Below are positions 6,978-14,257 of a stretch of 30,728 nucleotides of DNA, piece after piece. This DNA comes from JBDRNE01 sp043812935 (GTDB lineage Bacteria > Omnitrophota > Gorgyraeia > Tantalellales > Tantalellaceae): assembly GCA_043812935.1 (NCBI GenBank), contig JBDRLO010000011.1:1-30728 (forward strand), given 5' to 3'. The position numbers were made by a program, and so were the translations under genes. A model generated the notes under the pieces. That model saw nothing but the letters and a program-made list of their open reading frames with translations, made no database searches and was not told the DNA's origin. Position 1 is the first letter of the stretch. Each line of letters begins with the position of its first letter.

Positions 6978-7928
6978 ATGTACAGAGAACAGATAAAGGT
7001 TTTGGACTGCACAGTTAGGGACGGCGGGCTTATTAATGACCATTATTTTGATGATAAATTTGTCAGGGAAGTATATAAGGCGGTTTCAGCTGCCGGGGTT
7101 GACTATATGGAAATAGGGTACAGATGTTCAAAAAGCATTATGTCTCCGGATAAGTTTGGTAAATGGAAATTTTGTGAAGAAGATGTTATTAAAAAAGCTA
7201 TTGAAGGTATAGAATCAAATACAAAGCTTTCTGTTATGGTTGATGTAGGCCGGGTAGAAAAACATGATATTCTTCCGTGTGAAGAAAGTGTTATTGATAT
7301 GATCAGGGTGGCGACATATGTAAAAGACGTGGATAAAGCCATTGATCTTGTGAACGAAGCCGCGGCAAAAGGATATGAAACAACAGTAAATATTATGGCA
7401 ATATCCCGGGCGCTTGATAATGAACTTGATGAAGCTTTAGCTCAGCTTGAAGAGGAAAGTAAAGCATCTGTCGTATATATTGTAGACAGTTTCGGAGCGT
7501 TATATTCGGAAAATGTAACCTATCTGGTTAATAAATACAAAAAATTTCTGAAAACAAAAGAAGTCGGTATGCACGCGCATAATAATCAACAGCTGGGGTA
7601 TGCGAATACAATACAGGCAATAATAGACGGGTGTAATTTTCTTGATGCCACGATCTATGGTATTGGCAGAGCTGCGGGTAACTGTCCGCTTGAACTTTTA
7701 ATGGGATTTCTAAAAAATCCAAAATTTGACTTACGTCCGATTTTAGACGTTATTTCAGAAGAGTTTATCCCTTTAAGAGAAAAAATCGAATGGGGATATT
7801 TATTGCCGTATGCGATTACCGGAATGTTTAATGAACATCCCAGGATGGCCATGGCTCTCAGAAAAACTAAAGAAAAAGATAATTATCGTGATTTTTTTGA
7901 CAGCATGTCTGCTATGGAAATTGATTAA
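6978..7928 (+). CDS. HMGL-like aldolase catalytic-domain protein
   Basis: This 316-residue TIM barrel belongs to the DRE-TIM/HMGL-like group. Residues 9-17 (LDCTVRDGG) give the catalytic Arg14 and metal-binding Asp15, H199 and H201 (GMHAHNN) complete the divalent metal site, and GIGRAAGNCPLE (228-239) is the conserved late loop. Closest in style are 4-hydroxy-2-oxovalerate aldolases and uncharacterised 'aldolase catalytic domain' proteins found near sugar or surface polysaccharide genes. It lacks the LeuA dimer domain of 2-isopropylmalate synthases, so a retro-aldol or aldol cleavage of a 2-oxo acid is likely, but the substrate is unknown. The start has AAGGAGC upstream. It heads a run with an Eda-like aldolase 8 bases downstream, which suggests that the pair acts on related oxo-acids. 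Confidence 0.88.
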   Translation: MYREQIKVLDCTVRDGGLINDHYFDDKFVREVYKAVSAAGVDYMEIGYRCSKSIMSPDKFGKWKFCEEDVIKKAIEGIESNTKLSVMVDVGRVEKHDILPCEESVIDMIRVATYVKDVDKAIDLVNEAAAKGYETTVNIMAISRALDNELDEALAQLEEESKASVVYIVDSFGALYSENVTYLVNKYKKFLKTKEVGMHAHNNQQLGYANTIQAIIDGCNFLDATIYGIGRAAGNCPLELLMGFLKNPKFDLRPILDVISEEFIPLREKIEWGYLLPYAITGMFNEHPRMAMALRKTKEKDNYRDFFDSMSAMEID

Positions 7929-7936
7929 AGCCCGCA

Positions 7937-8569
7937 ATGAATACTAATCTTTTTAAAAATCTGCCCCTTATGGGAATAGTAAGAGGTATAGCGATAGAAA
8001 TCATAGAACCTCTTTTAGAAGCTGTTATTGCCGCCGGGCTTAAAACTATTGAAATTACGATGAATACTCCGTCAGCCGGCCGGATAATTTCAAAGGCTCG
8101 AATAGTTGCCGGCGGACGTATTACGATTGGCGCGGGAACGGTTGTTTATGAAGAGGATTTGAGACGCGCGTTGGATAACGGCGCGGAATTTATTGTTATG
8201 CCGGTTTTTGATGAGAAAATAGTCCGGTGTTGTGTTGAAAAAACTATTCCAGTTTTCCCCGGAGCTTTAACTCCGCAAGAAGTTTTTCACGCCTGGCAAG
8301 CCGGTGCAGACATGGTAAAAGTTTTTCCTGCTGGCAGGTTTGGCCCCGGATATATAAAAGACATTAAAGGCCCGTTTGATAAGGTCAAGCTTATGGCAGT
8401 AGGTGGTGTGGCGTTAGATAATATTAAAGATTATTTTTCTTGCGGAGCTGATGCTGTTGCTTTTGGAGGAAGCGTTTTAAAAAAACAATGGCTCGACAAT
8501 AGAGATTTTGTGTCAATTAAAAATCTTACCAATGAGTATGTTAATACTGTAAAGAGCTGTGTTGTTTAA
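7937..8569 (+). CDS. eda: KDPG/KHG aldolase family protein (Eda-like)
   Basis: This 210-residue class I aldolase matches 2-dehydro-3-deoxyphosphogluconate / 4-hydroxy-2-oxoglutarate aldolase. Key residues are seen: R16 (GIVRG), E39 (TIEITMNTP), the GAGTV turn, PGALTPQE, and the Schiff-base lysine K128 in MVKVFPA, followed by LMAVGGV and the phosphate-binding AFGGSVL. The enzyme would split KDPG to pyruvate and glyceraldehyde 3-phosphate, or handle similar 2-oxo acids. No Entner-Doudoroff dehydratase is in the window, so another 2-keto-3-deoxy substrate is possible. The start is 9 bases after the previous stop with only a weak ribosome site, implying translational coupling. A radical SAM gene begins 12 bases after its end. 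Confidence 0.92.
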   Translation: MNTNLFKNLPLMGIVRGIAIEIIEPLLEAVIAAGLKTIEITMNTPSAGRIISKARIVAGGRITIGAGTVVYEEDLRRALDNGAEFIVMPVFDEKIVRCCVEKTIPVFPGALTPQEVFHAWQAGADMVKVFPAGRFGPGYIKDIKGPFDKVKLMAVGGVALDNIKDYFSCGADAVAFGGSVLKKQWLDNRDFVSIKNLTNEYVNTVKSCVV

Positions 8570-8580
8570 TCGGACTTTTT

Positions 8581-9900
8581 ATGAATAAAAATTATCCCAG
8601 ACTTGTAATCGCTGATAAAAAAGGTTCTGTATATGATGTTCCTTTTTTGCAGGGTACCGGTATGAAATGCCGTGAGTATTATCCGCTGTATCGAAAGGGT
8701 CTTGTTAAACTGCATCCGGATAGTGAACTGTTTATGCTTCCGGACAGATCTCCAATAGGGTTTGATACCAGGAAATCCCGTTTTATTAAAATAGAGCAGA
8801 ATCCTTTGATTAAAGAGAAAGAACCGTGTTATGCTGTGGCGGCTTTTTTACCGCCTGGATATACGGCAACATACAGCGCGGCGTATTCTGAAAACGGCAG
8901 CACATCTCTTTTGCCGCTTTTTAGTTACGCGGCTGTAGTTTTCTATGATAATGCTTTTTACGCGGCAGGAGTACGTATTGATAAAGAAAAACGCCAGGAA
9001 TTAAAAGGTATGGACATTGAGTTGGTTAAAAAAAACGTTAATACTTTTAAAAAAATGTTTTCAAAAAACCGTTTAGTTGAACATCTTATTTCTTGCGCGC
9101 TTGTTTACGGGTGCCCCGCGGCGAAAAATTTTTTCCTGAAGAGATATGAAGGCCCGCTGCCTTCATCTCCTTTGTGTAACGCGCGATGTCTCGGATGTAT
9201 ATCTCATCAGCCCGGTAAAGGGTGTTCAATTACCCAGCCGCGTATAAAATTTGTGCCTGAACCTGAAGAAATTGCGGAAGTGGCGCTTTTTCATATAAAA
9301 AATGTAAAGGATCCGGTTGTAAGTTTTGGACAGGGGTGTGAAGGGGAACCTCTTATGGTCGAAGATGTTTTGGAAAAAGCTGTAAAACTCATAAGAAAAA
9401 CTACATCTAAAGGAATAATTAATTTAAATACGAACGCGAGTAAACCGGAAGGAATAACCAGGCTTTTCCGGGCAGGGCTTAATTCCATAAGGGTTAGTAC
9501 AAATAGTTTCCAGAAGGTATATTATGAGAAATATTATATGCCGCAGGAATATAATTTCAGGGAAGTTATAAAATCAATTAGAGCCGCAAAACGCGCGGGA
9601 GGATTTGTTTCAATAAATTATCTTATTATGCCCGGGTTTAACGATTCAGAGAAAGAAATATTTTCGTTAAAACAGTTTTTAGATAAAATAAGTATAGACA
9701 TGATCCAATGGCGGAATTTGAATTATGATCCAATGGCTTATTTTGAAAAACTTGGAATAAAACCAAGGAAAAATAAAATGATAGGAGTGGATGTTCTGAT
9801 AAACAAAATAAAAAAGGAATATCCCGATTTAATGCATGGATATTTTAACCCGTCTTTTCAACGAATTAAGAGGTCAAAGAATAATGTTTTTTGCGGATAA
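8581..9900 (+). CDS. Radical SAM protein with long N-terminal extension
   Basis: The 439-residue protein has the radical SAM cluster motif C199-x3-C203-x2-C206 (PLCNARCLGCISH). A glycine-containing SAM loop follows (SFGQGCEGEPL), then LNTNASKPEGI and RVSTNSFQKVYYEKYYMP. About 190 residues precede the cluster, rich in hydrophobic beta-like stretches (CYAVAAFLPPGYTATY), unlike most radical SAM enzymes. The closing part (YFNPSFQR) ends without an added SPASM or B12 domain. I recognise it only as a conserved uncharacterised radical SAM enzyme; no substrate can be named. It is packed between the aldolases and a D,D-carboxypeptidase, whose start codon lies inside its 3' end, so it belongs to the same transcript. 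Confidence 0.88.
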   Translation: MNKNYPRLVIADKKGSVYDVPFLQGTGMKCREYYPLYRKGLVKLHPDSELFMLPDRSPIGFDTRKSRFIKIEQNPLIKEKEPCYAVAAFLPPGYTATYSAAYSENGSTSLLPLFSYAAVVFYDNAFYAAGVRIDKEKRQELKGMDIELVKKNVNTFKKMFSKNRLVEHLISCALVYGCPAAKNFFLKRYEGPLPSSPLCNARCLGCISHQPGKGCSITQPRIKFVPEPEEIAEVALFHIKNVKDPVVSFGQGCEGEPLMVEDVLEKAVKLIRKTTSKGIINLNTNASKPEGITRLFRAGLNSIRVSTNSFQKVYYEKYYMPQEYNFREVIKSIRAAKRAGGFVSINYLIMPGFNDSEKEIFSLKQFLDKISIDMIQWRNLNYDPMAYFEKLGIKPRKNKMIGVDVLINKIKKEYPDLMHGYFNPSFQRIKRSKNNVFCG

Positions 9901-10783
9901 GAAAAATAGATATTTCATGCGAGTATATGTTTTTATAGTTATTTTCACATTATGGTATGTAGTGGAAAACGCCGAATGTTTAAATAAAACGGATATAAGC
10001 GCGGAATGTGCGGTAATTATGGATGCCGGTTCAGGCATGGCATTATTTGAAAAAAATCCTAAAGCGTGTTTTCCTCCGGCTTCAACCGCGAAAGTTATGA
10101 CAGCTATTGTTGCTGTTGAAAAATTGCCGCTGGATACGGAAATAACAGTCAGCCCGGAAGCCGCGCAAGTTGAGCCTGTTTTAGCAGGGCTTCATAGCGG
10201 GGTTAAATATACGTTAAAAGATCTTTTGGCCGGGATTTTAATAAGATCGGGGAATGACGCGGCTCAAGTTATTGCTGAGGGGGTTGCCGGCACGGAAGAA
10301 AAATTTTCTTTACTAATGAACGAGAAAGCAAAAAAAATCGGCATGAAAAACACTTATTTTGCCAATGCGTCGGGTCTTCCTACGGGACCAAAAGATACGC
10401 AGTATACTACTGCGGAAGATCTTAGCTGTATGATGGATTATGCCTTGAAAAATAAGATTATTTTGGATATGATGTCCACAGAAGAAAAGGGTATTCGCGG
10501 TAGTGACGGGCAGGTAATTATTCTTAAGACTCATAATAGGACGCTTTTTTCGGACGATGAAAAAGTTATCGGGAAAACCGGTTATACTAAAGAAGCGAAA
10601 CGTACATTTGTAGGAGTGGATTCAAAAAGCCGTCCACGTATTATAATTGCTGTCCTTCAATGTACCAGTCTTTGGAAAGATGTTTTAACACTCAGGAAAA
10701 GCGGTCTTGAAATCTATGAGCAAAAACATCAATCGTGGTATGATGGGTTAAAAAAAAATGTTTTGCGGCAGCTCTCAAAATAA
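9884..10783 (+). CDS. D-alanyl-D-alanine carboxypeptidase (peptidase S11, PBP5-like, short)
   Basis: This is a penicillin-binding serine peptidase that trims the terminal D-Ala from peptidoglycan stem peptides in the periplasm. Counting from the upstream in-frame ATG at 9836, the three active-site motifs are S83-TAK86 (PPASTAKVMTA), S138-G-N140 (IRSGNDAA) and K247-T-G249 (IGKTGYT). A signal anchor follows the start (MRVYVFIVIFTLWYVV). I chose ATG 9884, with AGAGGT 10 bases before; 9917 is also possible. It overlaps the previous gene by 17 bases. The protein ends about 65 residues after KTG, so the C-terminal beta domain and membrane-anchoring helix of E. coli PBP5 (about 400 residues) are absent. 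It may be held by an uncleaved signal helix or be released. Confidence 0.93.
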   Translation: MFFADKKNRYFMRVYVFIVIFTLWYVVENAECLNKTDISAECAVIMDAGSGMALFEKNPKACFPPASTAKVMTAIVAVEKLPLDTEITVSPEAAQVEPVLAGLHSGVKYTLKDLLAGILIRSGNDAAQVIAEGVAGTEEKFSLLMNEKAKKIGMKNTYFANASGLPTGPKDTQYTTAEDLSCMMDYALKNKIILDMMSTEEKGIRGSDGQVIILKTHNRTLFSDDEKVIGKTGYTKEAKRTFVGVDSKSRPRIIIAVLQCTSLWKDVLTLRKSGLEIYEQKHQSWYDGLKKNVLRQLSK

Positions 10784-10814
10784 ATAAAAGTTTTAGAACG
10801 GATTCATTAAAGAT

Positions 10815-13800
10815 ATGAAAGATAAACTCGCTGTAGCCTTTTTGTGGCATATGCATCAGCCCTTGTATAAGGATATGGTTTCAGGAAAATATTATCTTCC
10901 CTGGGTTCGGCTGCATTCCACATATTCCTATCTGGATATGGTTTCAATTCTTGAAAAATCCCCTGAAGCGCGTGTAACATTTAATATTACGCCGTGTTTG
11001 ATTTGGCAGCTTTTGGACATTTCAAGGAATAAGAACGTAGATGATATATTCCTGCAGTTGTCAGAAAAAAACGCTGAACAATTAACTGACCAAGATAAAG
11101 TTTTTATTCTTAAGAATTTTTTTTCCTGCGATTTAAAAAGGTCTATTTTGCCGAATAAAAGGTATCATGAATTGTTTTTAAAAAGAGGCGGGAGCGATAA
11201 GGAAGAAGATCTTTTTGAAAAATTAAAACATTTTGAAATTTCGGACTTCAGAGATTTGCAGTTGTTTTTCAATTTAGCTTGGTGCGGGTTCACTTTGAGG
11301 GAAAAAAACGCGTTGGTCAAAAGACTTGTTCATAAAGGGTATGATTATACGGAAGCCGACAAAAGATCTTTTTTTAAACTTCAGAACGAAGTAGTTGCGT
11401 CAATTTTGCCGGCATATAAACATATGCAGGATAAAGGGCAGATTGAAATTTCAACATCGCCTTTTTACCATCCGATATTGCCGCTTTTGTGCGATAAGGA
11501 AGAAACTCTTGGTATGGATTCCGCGGAAGACGCAAAAAACCAAATTAAAAAAGCGGTAGTTCTTTACAAAAAAGTGTTTGGAAGAGAACCTCGAGGTTTT
11601 TGGCCCCCTGAAGGCAGTGTAAGCCAGGCTATAATTCCTATCCTGGCAGATGAGAAGATAGAATGGATTGCTACGGATGAAGGTATCTTGTGGGAATCTT
11701 TAAAAAATGAAAACGTTTCAAGAGAAAAACTTCTTTATCAGGCTTTTTCCGCGCGCGCAGACGGCAAAAAAATCAGTATAATTTTTCGGGATATTGGCAT
11801 TTCAAACGCTATTAGTTTCAGATACGCGGGGATGCCTTCCAAAAAAGCAGTTTCGGATATTATGAATTCTCTGAAAGAAATTAAGAAGAACGCGCATTTT
11901 TATGGAAAAACCGCTTTAGTATCTATTATATTGGATGGCGAAAACCCATGGCCTTATTTTCAGGAAGGCGGCAGGCTTTTTCTTTCGGAAATGTATCGGC
12001 AGATTTCCGAAAACAATGATTTTGAAATGGTTACAGTTAGCGGCTATTTGAGCTTTGATAAAAAACCCGAAAAAATAGATAACCTCTTCAGCGGTTCATG
12101 GATAGATCGCAACTTTAATAAGTGGATAGGGTCACCGCAGAAAAACCGGGCCTGGAAATATCTGAAAAAAGCTAAAGAAGAGCTTGTTAAAGACGGTTGG
12201 CCGAATACCGAAGCTTTAGAAGAGCTCTACATTGCCGAAGGAAGTGATTGGTTTTGGTGGTACGATGATTTCGGCAGCGAGTTAAATTTTATATTCGATG
12301 AATTGTATAGAATACATTTAAGCAATATATATCGCTTAATTGATAAACCTGTCCCGTATTATTTAACAATTCCGGTTCCTGCCGGGCCTGCCGTAAAAAA
12401 ACTGGTTTCAGGAGAAGTTCCGCTTTCAATGGCGCGTGTAACAAAAATTCTTATAGTATCTTCTGAAGCTGTCCCTTTTGCTAAAACCGGGGGCTTAGCG
12501 GATGTTACTACAAGTCTGGCAAAAGCTTTAGTGTCTTTGGGGTGTGACGTTCGAATAGTTCTGCCTTTTTATGGTGCCGTACGAAATAGCGGGGCAGATT
12601 TCAAAAAAGAACTTAGCGGTTTAAAAAATATTTTCATAGATGATAATGAAGAGTTTGATGTTTATTGCAGCGCTATAAACGGTGTCCCGGCATATTTTAT
12701 CCATGATGAAAAATATTTTACGCGGGAAGAATTATACGGTACCGAGAAGGGGGATTATCCAGATAATGCTCTGAGATTTGGTTTTTTTTCACAGGCAGTT
12801 CTTTCCAGCCTGAAACCTTTGGATTTTATTCCTGATGTAATTCATTGTAATGATTGGCAGACAGCTCTTATCACGTTTTATTTGAATTTTTATTTAAAGA
12901 AACAGGATAACATATATCATAATACAAAGTCTCTTTTTTCAATCCATAACATGGCGTATCAGGGAGTTTTTGACCGAAAAATTATGAGAAAGCTTAACAT
13001 TCCGGATCATTTTTTCAACATGAACGATTTAGAGTTTTACGGTAAGCTGAATTTTATGAAATCCGGAATATTATATTCAGATGCCGTAAATACGGTAAGT
13101 TCGCGTTATGCCGAAGAAATAATGACGCCTGAGTATGGTGCAGGTTTAGATGGTCTTTTAAGAGCAAGAAAAGAATCGCTTTACGGTATCTCTAATGGAG
13201 TGGATTATAGTATCTGGAGCCCTGAAGCCGATACTTCTATAAAAATTAATTTTAACAACAAAACATTAGATAAAAAATTGGAATGTAAAAAAGACTTAAT
13301 AGAATACGCTGATCTTAAAATTCCGGTGAGCGCTCCTTTAATTGGATGTGTTACGAGGCTTGTGGGACAAAAAGGTATGGATCTTGTTGCGGATATTATG
13401 GGGAAGGTTATTGGTTTAGGATGCGGAGTAGTTATTCTTGGCAGAGGGAACGACCGGTATAATAAACTTTTTTCCACACTTTCGAAAAAATATGCCGGGA
13501 AATTTTATTTATGCGGTACTTTCAATGATGAGCTTGCTCATAAAATTGAAGCCGGCGCTGATATGTTTCTTATGCCTTCTCGGTATGAGCCTTGCGGGCT
13601 TAACCAGATGTATAGCATAAAGTACGGGACAATTCCAATTGTAAGGGCAACCGGCGGGCTTGATGATGTTATTGTAGATTTTGATGAAGATAGGGAAAAC
13701 GCAAATGGATTTAAATTTGGGCCGGCAACGTCAGCGGCATTGTACGAGGCTTTGAGAAGAGCTGTTGAATTGTATTATAACGATAAAAAAGCCTGGAAAA

Positions 13801-13892
13801 AACTTATTCTAAGCGCTATGAGTTATAACTATTCGTGGGACAAATCCGCGAAACAATATTTAGCGCTGTACAGAAAAATAATGACAGGTTAA
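10815..13892 (+). CDS. glgA: Fused GH57 glycosidase - glycogen synthase (GT5)
   Basis: One 1025-residue reading frame joins two enzymes. Residues 1-520 form a GH57 module: WHMHQPLY (11-18), TSPFYHPILPLL, GFWPPEGSV with likely nucleophile E266, and ILDGENPWPYF with likely acid D374. It resembles the amylopullulanase/alpha-amylase branch of GH57. Residues 543-1025 are a complete ADP-glucose-type glycogen synthase: KILIVSSEAVPFAKTGGLADV at its N-terminus (KTGGL substrate loop), HCNDWQTAL, FSIHNMAYQG, ISNGVD, and PSRYEPCGLNQMYSIKYGTIPI with the E-x7-E type site. The join near residue 530 has no stop or frameshift; an internal ATG at 12429 starts the synthase module but without a good ribosome site. 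It ends the 6978-13892 run, and the branching enzyme and GlgC follow. Confidence 0.93.
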   Translation: MKDKLAVAFLWHMHQPLYKDMVSGKYYLPWVRLHSTYSYLDMVSILEKSPEARVTFNITPCLIWQLLDISRNKNVDDIFLQLSEKNAEQLTDQDKVFILKNFFSCDLKRSILPNKRYHELFLKRGGSDKEEDLFEKLKHFEISDFRDLQLFFNLAWCGFTLREKNALVKRLVHKGYDYTEADKRSFFKLQNEVVASILPAYKHMQDKGQIEISTSPFYHPILPLLCDKEETLGMDSAEDAKNQIKKAVVLYKKVFGREPRGFWPPEGSVSQAIIPILADEKIEWIATDEGILWESLKNENVSREKLLYQAFSARADGKKISIIFRDIGISNAISFRYAGMPSKKAVSDIMNSLKEIKKNAHFYGKTALVSIILDGENPWPYFQEGGRLFLSEMYRQISENNDFEMVTVSGYLSFDKKPEKIDNLFSGSWIDRNFNKWIGSPQKNRAWKYLKKAKEELVKDGWPNTEALEELYIAEGSDWFWWYDDFGSELNFIFDELYRIHLSNIYRLIDKPVPYYLTIPVPAGPAVKKLVSGEVPLSMARVTKILIVSSEAVPFAKTGGLADVTTSLAKALVSLGCDVRIVLPFYGAVRNSGADFKKELSGLKNIFIDDNEEFDVYCSAINGVPAYFIHDEKYFTREELYGTEKGDYPDNALRFGFFSQAVLSSLKPLDFIPDVIHCNDWQTALITFYLNFYLKKQDNIYHNTKSLFSIHNMAYQGVFDRKIMRKLNIPDHFFNMNDLEFYGKLNFMKSGILYSDAVNTVSSRYAEEIMTPEYGAGLDGLLRARKESLYGISNGVDYSIWSPEADTSIKINFNNKTLDKKLECKKDLIEYADLKIPVSAPLIGCVTRLVGQKGMDLVADIMGKVIGLGCGVVILGRGNDRYNKLFSTLSKKYAGKFYLCGTFNDELAHKIEAGADMFLMPSRYEPCGLNQMYSIKYGTIPIVRATGGLDDVIVDFDEDRENANGFKFGPATSAALYEALRRAVELYYNDKKAWKKLILSAMSYNYSWDKSAKQYLALYRKIMTG

Positions 13893-13910
13893 ATGGTAGA
13901 TGGTGATTTT

Positions 13911-13941
13911 GTATATCGCATGTTGTATGTCGATTTAAAAC
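13911..13941. repeat. Dispersed D-type repeat (gtatatcgcat...)
   Basis: The words gtatatcgcatgttgtatg and tttaaaa recur with few changes at 22436-22471. Together they form a minor dispersed repeat family, here sitting between the synthase gene end and the first B hairpin of this gap. Confidence 0.5.
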
Positions 13942-13995
13942 TTTTAGAATGATATACAGACAAAGCCGTTAATGGGTAACGTGGATTAACTTAAC

Positions 13996-14018
13996 GGACA
14001 GGCACAGGGGCCTGTCCC
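13996..14018 (-). repeat. B-type hairpin repeat, reverse copy
   Basis: The GGACAGGC / GCCTGTCC palindrome is on the reverse strand, with 'taacggacaggcac' on the left and 'ctgtccctacgta' on the right, as in the other B copies read backwards. It belongs to the 365-base gap 13893-14257, which holds only repeats and a duplicated gene end. Confidence 0.75.
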
Positions 14019-14056
14019 TACGTATGGAGGTGCGACTTTCCATTGTATCTACATTA

Positions 14057-14101
14057 ACAAATCTGCGAAACAATATTTAGCGCTGTACAGAAAAATAATG
14101 A
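14057..14101 (+). pseudogene. Duplicated 3' end of the glycogen synthase gene
   Basis: These 45 bases match 13840-13884, the last codons of the GH57-GlgA fusion (KSAKQYLALYRKIM), with a single difference (44 of 45). There is no start or longer frame, so it is a remnant. The near identity means that the copy is recent, or that it is kept equal by recombination. It is bracketed by B hairpins, which suggests that repeat movement or repeat-mediated recombination made it. Confidence 0.85.
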
Positions 14102-14117
14102 ATGGTTAGCTGTTTAT

Positions 14118-14138
14118 GGACAGGGCTTGCCCCTGTCC
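14118..14138 (+). repeat. B-type variant hairpin
   Basis: GGACAGGG and CCCTGTCC form an 8-bp stem around CTTGC. It differs from the standard B unit in its centre and shares the 'cttgcc' core of the long B form at 21885 and 26724. 'atggttagctg' of C type precedes it. Confidence 0.65.
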
Positions 14139-14170
14139 GTGGTTGAAAAAATAAGGAAGATAATTCTGTA

Positions 14171-14240
14171 GGGACAGGCCCCTGTGCCTGTCCGTTACAT
14201 TAATACGCGTGCTTCGTGTAGCGTGAAACGTGTAACATAT
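14171..14240 (+). repeat. Composite repeat copy 3 (B and A modules)
   Basis: The standard B hairpin (14171-14193) is followed by 'gttacattaatacgcgtg' and an A module (cgtgtagcgtgaaacgtgtaac) up to 14240. The next gene's AAGGA ribosome site starts immediately after. No C module is attached here. Confidence 0.75.
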
Positions 14241-14257
14241 ATCGAAAGGATAATTGT

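Noticed and set aside
12429..13892. Separate glgA gene starting at the internal ATG
   Set aside because: The reading frame is unbroken from 10815, with no stop or good ribosome site at the join, so a fusion is the simpler reading; internal initiation is left open.
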